Shown piece after piece: positions 24,088 to 33,138 of a DNA stretch of 64,000 bases (positions within the stretch are counted from its first letter, which is position 1; the number at the start of each line of letters is the position of its first letter). Both the position numbers and the translations under genes were made by a program. Below the pieces are notes generated by a model. The model had not been told where the DNA came from. It ran no database searches and was given only the letters and a program-made list of their open reading frames with translations. Source of the DNA: Chryseobacterium sp. c4a (GTDB taxonomy: Bacteria > Bacteroidota > Bacteroidia > Flavobacteriales > Weeksellaceae); contig NZ_WXVU01000001.1 of NCBI RefSeq assembly GCF_009900745.1, forward strand, positions 434,001 to 498,000, read 5' to 3'.

Positions 24088-26037
24088 TTACTTTTTAATG
24101 ACTTTTCCTGTTTGTACAGAGCCATCATTAAATACAATCTTATAAATATATATTCCCGGTAGATATTGAGTTGGGAATGAACTGATCTGTGTAGAATTAT
24201 CATCTTTAAGATCTGCCTGCATTATTTTTATAGGTTGCCCCCCCGATACATTGACAAGATAGATATCTACTTTTGTACCGCTATAATTTTTAAAGTTGAA
24301 ATAAATGTTGTCATTATTTGTTGCTGCAATCACAGTTTTCTTATCGCTTTCTTTATCTAAAGGTAATGCTTTTGATACCTTTTTTCCCTGGATAATTCCA
24401 TCTTCAGGAGAGAAGATTAAGGTGTTGGATTTTTGCCATACCCCACCAGAAATTGCATACCTGGTATAATGATACTCGCTGCTTGATAATGGAATAGCAT
24501 TTTCATATTCCGACATGTTTGTATCCGGGGAAGAAGATACACCCCAAAAAATAAATTCTCCTATTGAATCATCTGGATGAAGATCTACAGCCCATACATA
24601 GGTATAGTCTCCTGTTCCTCCAGTAGGAGTAGTACCTAAGAGATGATCTGTATTTAAAGGATCGAAAGATATTTTATTATTTTCTATTGGTGGCTGCTCA
24701 GAAACTACTACTGTTATAATATTACTTTCACTGTCTGGAAGATATTGAGACTGTATATATCTTTTATATTGCATTGTCTGGGTTAGTGGTGTATTGATGG
24801 TATAGTCTGCATTTGTTGCTCCTGGAATATTATTCCAGGTTCCGCCTTCAGTTTTACTCTGCCATTGAATATTCATTGGATAACCTGTGGCACTTTTCAA
24901 ATTAGCTGTAGGGTGGGTAGTTAGCCTGGAGAATTTAGGAATTTGGCCGGTTTGAACTTTTTCACTTTCTATAATATTGTTGTAAGATTCATTCACAACT
25001 AAGTTACCTAATATTTTTAATTCATCAATTTTGATTTCATTACTATAGCTTTGAGGAACAGCATTTGACCTTGCAATTCGTCTGTAAACTTTTGCTGAAG
25101 ATATTGAAGGCACTTCATAGTTTATATTTACAGCACCAGATATGTCAGACCAGTTAAATGAGTCATTTGTTTGTTCCTGCCATTGATAAGTGAACGAATT
25201 GGTACCTCCTCTCGGAGTACTTCCTACAAGTGTTTTTATAACATTTGTACCATTATTGGTTACACTTTCAACAATATTGTTTTCTTCAATGTTTATTCTC
25301 ACATCTACTTCATTACTATAACTCGTTTCTAGACCTGGTTTTGTTGGTTCTACTGCGCGTCTTAATTTGTAATTATATCTATTTTCAGAGGCTGGTGGAG
25401 TATAGTCTTTTGTATTAATGGTTCCATAGTTGAGGTTATACCAATTTCCTCCCGGATTTTTCCTTTGCCAATAATAGGTGTAATTTCCAAATGGTATTGT
25501 AGGCTCGCTACCTGTAATAGTTGGAGCTGGTTTTTGATAATCGGTAATTACGCCACCAGATATTTTATTGTTCGAAATGGCTGGTTGTACAAAATTGACA
25601 GGGAAAGTATTGGATGTTGCATTGGTGTTTCCATAGGTGTAAACCATAAATAGCTTTCCTGAATTATTAGATTCAATCAATGCAGAAGTGTTGGGAATAA
25701 TTGCTGTATATTCATAAGTCTGGGATGTACCGGAGATAGTAGGAAAAAGAGGACTGTCTATGAAAATTTGATAAGGGGAACCAGCTATCATTTTAGCGAA
25801 AAATTTTACATTAAGTCCAGAATTTAAATAATTTGGAGTATACTTGGCAATGCTATATGTTACTTTGATATATGTATTTATTTGCCCTTTATTAAGAGTT
25901 ATTGTAGAAGAGTTGGTATAGGTAGTACCATTTACTTCGATTTTCTGTATTCGGACTTCATCGGTTTGGGCATTGATAAGAGATACCTGTAATAAAACTA
26001 TTGCAAAAAAGAATAGCTTCAATAATTTACATTTCAT
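24088..26037 (-). CDS. Secreted Ig-like repeat protein with T9SS-type C-terminus
   Basis: After a signal peptide (FFFAIVLLQVSLINAQ) the protein has at least four similar modules of about 90 residues with the pattern [N/V]-x-[I/V]-x(6)-GxxPxGGxxxFTYxW(Q), for example STPRGGTNSFTYQWQEQTND and TTPTGGTGDYTYVWAVD. This is typical of SprB-like/Ig-like repeats in gliding-bacterium surface proteins. The last ~80 residues (IYFNFKNYSGTKVDIYLVNVSGG...YLPGIYIYKIVFNDGSVQTGKVIKK) form a type A T9SS sorting domain. Likely a surface adhesin or structural protein. A palindromic box identical to the ones at the TonB operon lies 144 bases upstream of the start. Confidence 0.82.
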   Translation of the reverse strand: MKCKLLKLFFFAIVLLQVSLINAQTDEVRIQKIEVNGTTYTNSSTITLNKGQINTYIKVTYSIAKYTPNYLNSGLNVKFFAKMIAGSPYQIFIDSPLFPTISGTSQTYEYTAIIPNTSALIESNNSGKLFMVYTYGNTNATSNTFPVNFVQPAISNNKISGGVITDYQKPAPTITGSEPTIPFGNYTYYWQRKNPGGNWYNLNYGTINTKDYTPPASENRYNYKLRRAVEPTKPGLETSYSNEVDVRINIEENNIVESVTNNGTNVIKTLVGSTPRGGTNSFTYQWQEQTNDSFNWSDISGAVNINYEVPSISSAKVYRRIARSNAVPQSYSNEIKIDELKILGNLVVNESYNNIIESEKVQTGQIPKFSRLTTHPTANLKSATGYPMNIQWQSKTEGGTWNNIPGATNADYTINTPLTQTMQYKRYIQSQYLPDSESNIITVVVSEQPPIENNKISFDPLNTDHLLGTTPTGGTGDYTYVWAVDLHPDDSIGEFIFWGVSSSPDTNMSEYENAIPLSSSEYHYTRYAISGGVWQKSNTLIFSPEDGIIQGKKVSKALPLDKESDKKTVIAATNNDNIYFNFKNYSGTKVDIYLVNVSGGQPIKIMQADLKDDNSTQISSFPTQYLPGIYIYKIVFNDGSVQTGKVIKK

Positions 26038-26180
26038 TGAGTTTGAATTTTTATGATTATTAGATACAACAGATTTTCTGTTGCCTATAATATCATGTAA
26101 AAATCCTAATAATATACCTAATTCTGTTATATGATTTTTATATTAAGTCTCTAATAAATCTTATAAAAATGTAATTGTTT

Positions 26181-26193
26181 TTATTTAGAATAA
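26181..26193 (-). promoter_or_regulatory. Palindromic TTATTTAGAATAA box upstream of the Ig-like T9SS gene
   Basis: The 13-mer equals, base for base, the box at 33060-33072 and the reverse complement of the box at 33005-33017. On the minus strand it is followed within a few bases by TACATTTT, a near match to the -7 consensus. It may be a Fur-type operator. The link to the gene at 26037 is inferred from position. Confidence 0.45.
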
Positions 26194-26235
26194 GTACACA
26201 TAACAGTATTCGATGTTGAATTTTTGAAGATGAAT

Positions 26236-26275
26236 AAAAAAAGTCTGGCATTTGCCAAACTTTTTATTTTTTAAT
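26236..26275 (-). terminator. Terminator of the TonB/DUF4876/peroxidase operon
   Basis: Stem AAAAAAGTCTGGC / GCCAAACTTTTT with a short loop directly follows the stop codon of the di-haem peroxidase gene (minus strand). Confidence 0.82.
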
Positions 26276-26277
26276 CT

Positions 26278-27426
26278 TTATTCCACAGGAAATTCCGGTC
26301 GTCTCATTTTATATTTTGTTCCCGAAAGAGCTTCCAGGAAGGAAATCAAAGCTTTTTTTTCTTCTTTTGTAAGCTTTAAAGGTTTAAGTAAAGGATCTGT
26401 TACAGGGTAAAGTGGATCTTTCTCTTTAATTTCAGGAGATGGATCTATCATGTGCATTCCGCTGTTGTATATATTCACAATACCTTCCAGTTCTCCAAAA
26501 AATCCATTGTGCATCCAAGGTTGGGTAAGCATAAGGTCTCTTAACTGAGGTGTTTTGAATTTACCCACATCTTCCGCTTTCTTAGTAATGTTATATAATC
26601 CCAGATCTTCATATTTTCTTTTATAATAAGTTAATCCAATATTATGGAAAGATTCATCTGTAAGATACTGGCCGCTGTGGCAGTTCATGCAGCGTGCTTT
26701 TGTTCTGAAAATATGCATTCCATAGATTTCTTCATCAGATAAAGCATTGTATTTTCCTTCCAGAAATTTATCAAAACGGCTTGGCTGGCTTTTGATGGTT
26801 TTCTGAAAATCTGCGATGGCTTTAACAATTCTGTCATAGGTTACTTTCTCATCTCCATAAGCATTTTTGAAAAGAGGTTTATACCCCTTTAAAGCTTGGA
26901 TTTTGGAGGGTAATATTTTTACATCCATTGCCATTTCGTGGTGAGCCCCAAGCGGTCCGGCTGCCTGCTCTTCAAGTGTTTTTGCTCTGCCATCCCAGAA
27001 AAAAGATTTTCTTTCTGCAATATTGTAAAGAGATATTGTATTTCTGTTTCCAAGAAGATGATTGTTTCCTAAGGCTACTTGTCTTCGATCTGACCAGCCC
27101 ATTTCAGGGTCATGACATGAGCTGCATGAAATCTGATTGGATTGAGATAATTTTGGATCAAAGAATAACATTTTTCCAAGAATAACATTGGGTTTATCCT
27201 GTTCTGTAAAAAATGCTGAGTCTGTTTTAATAGGTGAAAATTCCTGCCATTTTATTCCATAATCAATATTGGGTTTTGGCCAGTCTGAGATTGCTTTTTT
27301 ATAACTTTTCACAATATCCTCAATGGTGGGATCCTGAAATCCCATCAAATCCTGATTTACCTTTGGTGTAAAGCTTAATAATATCATGCTGGCTCCACCT
27401 AATCCCCAATATATTAATTTCTTCAT
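26278..27426 (-). CDS. Di-haem cytochrome-c peroxidase (MauG/CcpA family)
   Basis: This 382-residue exported protein carries two CxxCH haem motifs: CSSCH at residues 101-105 and CMNCH in FRTKARCMNCHSGQYLTDESFHNIG. The surrounding pattern (GKMLFFDPKLSQSNQISCSSCHDPEMGWSD, NRNTISLYNIAERKSFFWDGRAKTLEEQ) is that of bacterial di-haem peroxidases. It should reduce hydrogen peroxide, or oxidise a partner, in the periplasm. It is last in the operon, 3 bases after the DUF6850-like barrel. In this context a role in oxidising or releasing metal from an imported ligand is possible but unproven. Confidence 0.92.
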   Translation of the reverse strand: MKKLIYWGLGGASMILLSFTPKVNQDLMGFQDPTIEDIVKSYKKAISDWPKPNIDYGIKWQEFSPIKTDSAFFTEQDKPNVILGKMLFFDPKLSQSNQISCSSCHDPEMGWSDRRQVALGNNHLLGNRNTISLYNIAERKSFFWDGRAKTLEEQAAGPLGAHHEMAMDVKILPSKIQALKGYKPLFKNAYGDEKVTYDRIVKAIADFQKTIKSQPSRFDKFLEGKYNALSDEEIYGMHIFRTKARCMNCHSGQYLTDESFHNIGLTYYKRKYEDLGLYNITKKAEDVGKFKTPQLRDLMLTQPWMHNGFFGELEGIVNIYNSGMHMIDPSPEIKEKDPLYPVTDPLLKPLKLTKEEKKALISFLEALSGTKYKMRRPEFPVE

Positions 27427-27429
27427 TTT

Positions 27430-28962
27430 TTAAAACGTTATCCCTATGCTTGCTGCCGCAAAATTATTGTTCTTTTCCTGAATCTTCTGAGACTGATACT
27501 GTACTCCTATAAAGAATGAAGGAAGTTTTTTAAGTTTAAAATCATATCGTGCAACTGCTCCGAAAGTTGTTATATCACTTGTCTGGAAAATATGATCTTC
27601 AATAATCCAGGTGTCTACAGATGAATATCCGGAGGTCGTTAAAGCATTTACGTTATTTCCAACCACTCTTTGAGAGAAATAAGGTTGTACAGTAAGTATT
27701 TGATTTTCTTTGATCAGTTGTTTGTAATCTGCATTAATTCCAAAGTAATAGTAGGTAAACTTTTGTCCGGCATCAGGGTAGGCTCTTCTTTCTTTAATTT
27801 CTTCGTATGTGAAAAACGGAGTTGCTATAATGGAGAAAGTTTCCTGATTATACTGGTAGAAACCTTTTATAGCAGTGGTATAGTCTTCTTTACGATACGA
27901 TTTTCTTTTATAGATTTGCTGTAAACTTGAGGTATTCAGTGAGTATCCATATTCATAACCTGTTTTTACAGAAGAGATGAAGCTGGCTAAAACCCCGAAA
28001 CGATTTTTCTCATTAATACTGAAAAATTTAGCACCTTCTACTTCAAGTGTTTTATTTTCAAGATCGGAAAGGTCATAATATAAGTTGGAAGAGGGGCTAT
28101 TGACATAGCTTTTAATATTATTTGATTTCCCTATAACAGCCTGAAGGTAAAAGTCCTTTCCTTGTCTGTTCATGATCTGTAAACCTCCTTTATAGGCAAA
28201 TTCGTCAAAAGTAACATTAGGGTTCGCACTTCCGTTAAAAAGATAATTTGAAAACCCAAAGCCAGTCATCTGATATACAAAAGGTCTTCCCAATAAACTT
28301 TGGAAAGTAAGGGAACTGTTTTGGTTGTATTTACTGAATTTACCGAATATACCTATCTCATATTCTCTGAACATTTTGTAGTTCACTCCTGTTTGGACAT
28401 TGAGATCAGCAGTTGTGCTTTTTAGCCTTGGATCTTTGGCTCGGAATCCCATTTGAGCAAGATAGCTTATCTGCGCTGCAAAGCTCCATTTATTCCATTT
28501 CTGTAAATATCCTCCGGTAAACTGATACCGCTCTATATTGAGTTTTCCACCCGCAGAATCTACGGTGGTATAAGGGGCTACGCGATCATAATCCAATGAT
28601 TCATTCCATCTTACAAGCCCTATTTTAAGGTTTTGATAGCTTGCGTTTCCCCAGACATAGCGATTAGGTTTTAGCTTTTGGAATGATTGAGCTTCGACAG
28701 TTAAGTCCTTGTCCCCATTTCCCAATTGCTGACGGTAAGCTTTCTTATCATGGTTATGGTAGCCCACTCTGAATTCTGAAAACGAAACAGGGCTGTAACC
28801 TGACATAGAAGCAGGGTTGTTAAAAAGATTATTTTTAAAACTTCTTTCCATATCATATTGATTTTTGATCGTCTTAAAAAGACTGATGCTGTCCTGTGCT
28901 TTTACAAAAAGAAAGCACAGGTTGGTCAACAACAGAAAGAAAATTGTTTTTCTACTTAGCAT
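27430..28962 (-). CDS. Outer membrane beta-barrel protein, DUF6850-like
   Basis: The 510-residue protein has a signal peptide (FFLLLTNLCFLFVKAQ) and alternating aromatic/polar strands throughout, ending SIGITF with a terminal Phe, as expected for an outer-membrane barrel. The N-terminal part (LFNNPASMSGYSPVSFSEFRVGYHNHDKK) agrees with my memory of the DUF6850 family that accompanies DUF4876 lipoproteins. It has no TonB box or plug. It lies 21 bases after the DUF4876 gene and 3 bases before the peroxidase gene. It may act as a second channel or receptor of the same system. Confidence 0.8.
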   Translation of the reverse strand: MLSRKTIFFLLLTNLCFLFVKAQDSISLFKTIKNQYDMERSFKNNLFNNPASMSGYSPVSFSEFRVGYHNHDKKAYRQQLGNGDKDLTVEAQSFQKLKPNRYVWGNASYQNLKIGLVRWNESLDYDRVAPYTTVDSAGGKLNIERYQFTGGYLQKWNKWSFAAQISYLAQMGFRAKDPRLKSTTADLNVQTGVNYKMFREYEIGIFGKFSKYNQNSSLTFQSLLGRPFVYQMTGFGFSNYLFNGSANPNVTFDEFAYKGGLQIMNRQGKDFYLQAVIGKSNNIKSYVNSPSSNLYYDLSDLENKTLEVEGAKFFSINEKNRFGVLASFISSVKTGYEYGYSLNTSSLQQIYKRKSYRKEDYTTAIKGFYQYNQETFSIIATPFFTYEEIKERRAYPDAGQKFTYYYFGINADYKQLIKENQILTVQPYFSQRVVGNNVNALTTSGYSSVDTWIIEDHIFQTSDITTFGAVARYDFKLKKLPSFFIGVQYQSQKIQEKNNNFAAASIGITF

Positions 28963-28983
28963 AATATATTGAAAAGTGTAACC

Positions 28984-30225
28984 TTATTTTGGATGAACAA
29001 TACCGTTTTTTAAACTAGCTTCAGAATCTTTCACGAAGTCATTGGAAGAATTGTTGGTATCCATATACAGGTTGTTATTTGCTCCCATCGTACCAATTAT
29101 TTTACGTCTTACGGATTTTCCGAAGCGGTTCGGATCACTGTCTATGGTACCAGCAGAAGTCCATCCTGCATCAACGCTTGGTGAAGTCAGAATATGGACA
29201 AATTTTGTAGGAACACTATTGTTAACCCCATCTATAATCCATGTATTTGGAATGGAATACGCGCTTCTCGTCATGACAGTTCCTGCTGAAGAGATATAGC
29301 TGTAATTGTATTTTTGTTTTTGGAGGAAAGTGTCCTTTGTTTCACTGGCCGGAAAACGGGCAATTACAAAGCTTTCAAAACCTCTGTTATGGATAGTGAA
29401 CATATTGTTTGCAGCAGTATAGGCCAAATCTGCATTGGGTACATCCGGATTATCAACTTGTCCTAATGCCGGAACTGATGATGGAAATTCAAAATCAGCA
29501 TTATGGAGGTCAAAGGCTGTGCTTGTCTGTGCTTTGTGATTGATGGCATTATCTGCTACTACAATAAAGTCACCAGGCTTTACAGGATATTTTTTAATTT
29601 TCCCTTCCGGATCGGTAGGAAGAATCAACACTCCTTTTACCGGGAAATATTTGGTAGCATCGTATGGGGTGGGGTTATCATCTTCAGTGGTCATGAACCT
29701 TGAATTCGCAATGATCAGATTATCCGCATACAGAACCTTGTTTGTATTGTTTACAATTTTAAAGTAACGGCTTGAGTTATAATTTTTACCATCCGGGGTT
29801 TTTATTCCTGTAAAAAATATTTCTTCAATGATAAAATCCTCATGAAATGTTTTGAAGAATAAAGGAATCGTAATGTTGTTGGCCAAAGTGACGATGTCAG
29901 CATTTGCTGTTCCGGCAACATCAATGGTTTCGAGAGTATTGTTAACCACTTTACCGTTCACCGTAATTTTATAAGAGCCATGAGGCAGTTCTATAGAAAC
30001 AACATTGGCTTTTTGGCTTTTTCTTCTGGTAATGGCTCCCGTATTTACCTCTATAGCTTCAATATCCAGTGTTTCATAAATGGAAATATTTTCGCCGCTA
30101 AAAGATAGGGTGAGTACCCCATTTTGTGCGGTCTGTACTCCGAATTCATCATTTGTACATGAGGTTACTGTGAATGCAGTTCCCATCATGGCTACAAAAC
30201 TTAATAGTAGAAATCTTTTTTTCAT
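28984..30225 (-). CDS. DUF4876 lipoprotein
   Basis: This 413-residue lipoprotein (lipobox VTSC at Cys23, then TNDE, a surface-export-like acidic run) has a domain of about 80 residues resembling an extracellular Ig-like fold. A DUF4876-like domain follows (IIEEIFFTGIKTPDGKNYNSSRYFKIVNNTNKVLYADNLII; PVKPGDFIVVADNAINH), an LTD/lamin-tail-like beta-sandwich. Such proteins are found next to TonB receptors in Bacteroidota. By analogy with SusD or HmuY it may be the surface-exposed ligand-binding partner of the receptor, 19 bases upstream in the same operon. Confidence 0.85.
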   Translation of the reverse strand: MKKRFLLLSFVAMMGTAFTVTSCTNDEFGVQTAQNGVLTLSFSGENISIYETLDIEAIEVNTGAITRRKSQKANVVSIELPHGSYKITVNGKVVNNTLETIDVAGTANADIVTLANNITIPLFFKTFHEDFIIEEIFFTGIKTPDGKNYNSSRYFKIVNNTNKVLYADNLIIANSRFMTTEDDNPTPYDATKYFPVKGVLILPTDPEGKIKKYPVKPGDFIVVADNAINHKAQTSTAFDLHNADFEFPSSVPALGQVDNPDVPNADLAYTAANNMFTIHNRGFESFVIARFPASETKDTFLQKQKYNYSYISSAGTVMTRSAYSIPNTWIIDGVNNSVPTKFVHILTSPSVDAGWTSAGTIDSDPNRFGKSVRRKIIGTMGANNNLYMDTNNSSNDFVKDSEASLKNGIVHPK

Positions 30226-30244
30226 GTTATTTACTTTTTATATT

Positions 30245-32998
30245 TTAAAAATTGTAGTTTAATTCCATTCCGAAATAAGGTGTATTCATTCTTTTTCTGT
30301 ACACCTTTACATTGTTGAATGTATAAGGTGCACTATAGTTGAAAAGTCTGTTTATAAATAAAGAGGCACGAAGGGTTTTGTAAATACTTTTGGTGATCTT
30401 TATGTTTCCTGTCATTGTAAAAGTGTAAAGTCTGTCTATATTATCAGAGACAGAAACATTTCTTACCAGCCATTGCTTATAGATATCAGTTTTGTCTGCT
30501 TCAGTGAAGGGATGTACTACACCATCCAAACCATAATAAGCAATAGGCTCTGCGATTCTTCGGTCATTTCTACTGTGATCATACAGGCTTCCTTGTACAG
30601 AAGCTGAAACAATCAGATCGAGGTTTGGAAGATAAGTATCAATAAGCAGGTTATAATTGATATTCGAATTAACATATCCGTTGTCATTTTTGTAGATTCC
30701 ATAGTAAGGGAATATGTCTGAGCCAATATTAGCAGAAGGCTTGAAAATAATAGGGGTAGAATTTCTGTATTGGGATTTAAACCATGCTCCGGTGAAAGTA
30801 AATCTTGTATTGATTGCTTTGATTCTTGGTGATGTATAACCAAATTCAATACCCTGTTTCAACGTTTCACTACCGTTTTCTGTAGTGGAATAGGCTCCAA
30901 AGATAGTTTTAACTTCATAAGGAACATTCGTTAAATCTGGCCCATTGGGAGTCCATTGGGTGATATCCACCTTTGTAGGGTCATATTGCTTATACGTATG
31001 AACAGCTGTTTGATCCATCGTACGGAACCCATTGGTCATGCTTTCTTTAAAGTAAGTCATAAAGAATTCATGATTTCTGTAAGACAGATCCAGGCGGATC
31101 TCCTTTTTAATGCTTTTTGCTGCCTGAAGTTCTTTATTTTCCTTTGATTGAATATAGGTCATGAAGTTTACATATCGGTATTGTGCATCATTGTGATAAT
31201 AATTCAGCTGAGTATAATCCCAATATTCTTTGTTCGGATAAAGCATTAATAAAGTTGGTTGTTTGTAGAAAAGGCCATACCCTAAAGTAACATCTGTTTT
31301 TAAAGGATAATCATTGATCATGAGATGAGGCAGGCTGTATTGAAAGTTTAGCCTCGGTTCAGCAAAAACTTTTTTACTGATGGCATAAGAGTTGTCTATT
31401 CCCAGATTTTTTGATAGTCTTAAACCTGCGTATAAAGTGAATTTATGCTGATTAATCGCATAGCTCATCTGATCGCCCACAAAAGCAGCCAGCAGACTGG
31501 ATGCTGGGATAGCATTATAAGGTCTTGGTCTTGCAATTCCTGTGGTCGCAGAGGGAGGTGTTTTCATATCATACTGAAGCCCTCGGCCATTATTTTTTGA
31601 ATATTTCCAGTCCACTCCGGCTTCGTATTGATGGGTAATTCCGAAGATTTTCTTTGTACCGTTTACTTGGAAGAAAGCGGTAATGTCTAAAGGTTTTCCT
31701 TCTGTAGAAAATTCAGTGATATAGCGTAAATCAGGATAATATCCTACGTTTTCTCCCTGTTCTGTGGCAAGGGAAAAGGATCTTGGCCCAGATAACTGAA
31801 TTAGTTTTACCTGTTCCAGTTTTTCAAACCCCTGACGGATAGCTGTATTTAAAGTTAATTTGTTGAAAAATGAACTTTTGTCCAACTGATAAATAAAGTT
31901 ATTTGTTACACTGATTCTCTTATTATTAGATTCATATTTATCAGTGGAGGGATAACCATTGTCCGGATCATATTTTTTATTATCAATATTGGTAGAAAAA
32001 TCGATGGTAGATTTCCATTCCAAAGGTTTTGACCATAGTGTTGATATTTTCTTTGAACGGACGGATGCAGTGATACGTTGATAGGTTTCAAAATCATCAG
32101 TAGGATTAGATTTTGAGTCAAGAAAATCAGCACTTGCACTCAGTTGCCATTTATCGTTAATCTTAAAACCTTTGCTGAGATAATATTGCTTACTGAAACC
32201 ATCGGCTTTAAATCTTGCCTGTAGAGGCGAAGCCTTTATTCTGCGTTCAATTTTGATTAATCCTGAGGTAAGATCTCCATAGGCTGCTGAGGGAATACCA
32301 CGGATCACTTCAACCTTTTCAATGTCATTGGTAGAAATGGTTCTCATATCAACTCCTGAAGAAGCCGTTTCTCTATATTTCGGACCTTCAGAAAATTGTC
32401 TGTTGTCTACTGAAACCTGCATGTCAGCATTTGAATTGATGATATTGTCATCAATCATGAATTGCACTCCAAGAGATGATGTCTTGTATTCATTCCCGGA
32501 ATAGCCGGCAGTATTTTCCCGAAGAGTAGCTCTATTCGTTAAATTTAAGACCGGTGTTTTTGATAGTCCACCAGGAAGAAGTTCCATAAGATCAGTAAAA
32601 CTGGAAGGCTGTAAATGCTGCATGGCCTGTCGATCAATCACTGATTTTGTAGTCAAGCCTTTACTTTCTTTAGAAAATATAACAACTTCTTCCAACTTAT
32701 TAATTGGCTGAAGTTTAATAATAAGTTGATGAGGAGCAGTAAGACTGATGTTCAGCTCTTTTTCCTGAAAATTAGGATGAAGAACTTTCAAATGATATCT
32801 TCCATTGGGAATAGAAATATCTGTATGACCGTTTTTGTCAGTAGTAAAAGAGGTTTGATTGATGGTAACAGAAGTACCTTCTAATTCTTTATTGTTTTCA
32901 TCGAATACAGTAATGTTCAGTTGAGATTTTTCATTTTGTGCCTGTACGAACTGTACACTGAAAATGGAAAGGAAAACAAAAAATAAAGATCTAGTCAT
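30245..32998 (-). CDS. TonB-dependent receptor with carboxypeptidase-like N-terminal domain
   Basis: This 917-residue outer-membrane receptor has a signal peptide, a carboxypeptidase-regulatory-like domain (about residues 25-95), a plug containing VIDRQAMQHLQPSSFTDLMELLPGG and IEKVEVIRGIPSAAYGDLTSGLIKIERR, and a long beta-barrel ending MELNYNF. It is the first gene of the operon. TonB energises import of a large ligand through such receptors. The promoter is bracketed by two Fur-like palindromes, so the ligand is probably an iron or haem source. The absence of a SusD-type partner argues against glycan import. Confidence 0.93.
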   Translation of the reverse strand: MTRSLFFVFLSIFSVQFVQAQNEKSQLNITVFDENNKELEGTSVTINQTSFTTDKNGHTDISIPNGRYHLKVLHPNFQEKELNISLTAPHQLIIKLQPINKLEEVVIFSKESKGLTTKSVIDRQAMQHLQPSSFTDLMELLPGGLSKTPVLNLTNRATLRENTAGYSGNEYKTSSLGVQFMIDDNIINSNADMQVSVDNRQFSEGPKYRETASSGVDMRTISTNDIEKVEVIRGIPSAAYGDLTSGLIKIERRIKASPLQARFKADGFSKQYYLSKGFKINDKWQLSASADFLDSKSNPTDDFETYQRITASVRSKKISTLWSKPLEWKSTIDFSTNIDNKKYDPDNGYPSTDKYESNNKRISVTNNFIYQLDKSSFFNKLTLNTAIRQGFEKLEQVKLIQLSGPRSFSLATEQGENVGYYPDLRYITEFSTEGKPLDITAFFQVNGTKKIFGITHQYEAGVDWKYSKNNGRGLQYDMKTPPSATTGIARPRPYNAIPASSLLAAFVGDQMSYAINQHKFTLYAGLRLSKNLGIDNSYAISKKVFAEPRLNFQYSLPHLMINDYPLKTDVTLGYGLFYKQPTLLMLYPNKEYWDYTQLNYYHNDAQYRYVNFMTYIQSKENKELQAAKSIKKEIRLDLSYRNHEFFMTYFKESMTNGFRTMDQTAVHTYKQYDPTKVDITQWTPNGPDLTNVPYEVKTIFGAYSTTENGSETLKQGIEFGYTSPRIKAINTRFTFTGAWFKSQYRNSTPIIFKPSANIGSDIFPYYGIYKNDNGYVNSNINYNLLIDTYLPNLDLIVSASVQGSLYDHSRNDRRIAEPIAYYGLDGVVHPFTEADKTDIYKQWLVRNVSVSDNIDRLYTFTMTGNIKITKSIYKTLRASLFINRLFNYSAPYTFNNVKVYRKRMNTPYFGMELNYNF

Positions 32999-33004
32999 TT
33001 TTAT

Positions 33005-33072
33005 TTATTCTAAATAAGCATGCCGCGAAATTATAAAATATAATAACGCTAAACAATGTTTATTTAGAATAA
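33005..33072 (-). promoter_or_regulatory. TonB operon promoter flanked by paired palindromic boxes (Fur-like)
   Basis: On the minus strand a TTG (33054-33056) and TAATTTCG (33026-33033) are 20 bases apart, a good -33/-7 pair. The box TTATTTAGAATAA lies at 33060-33072, just upstream of the -33. Its reverse complement TTATTCTAAATAA lies at 33005-33017, near the predicted transcription start. The half-site TTTAGAAT resembles the Fur operator reported for Flavobacteriia. Two opposed boxes 55 bases apart fit cooperative repression. Confidence 0.6.
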
Positions 33073-33082
33073 ATTAAAATAA

Positions 33083-33116
33083 AAAAAGCAAAATTCCGGA
33101 AAATACCCGGAATTCT
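33083..33116 (-). terminator. Terminator of murB
   Basis: Stem AATTCCGG (33092-33099) / CCGGAATT (33107-33114) is followed on the minus strand by a U tract (plus-strand A run at 33081-33087). Confidence 0.8.
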
Positions 33117-33138
33117 GTTATATAATCTGAGTGGAATG

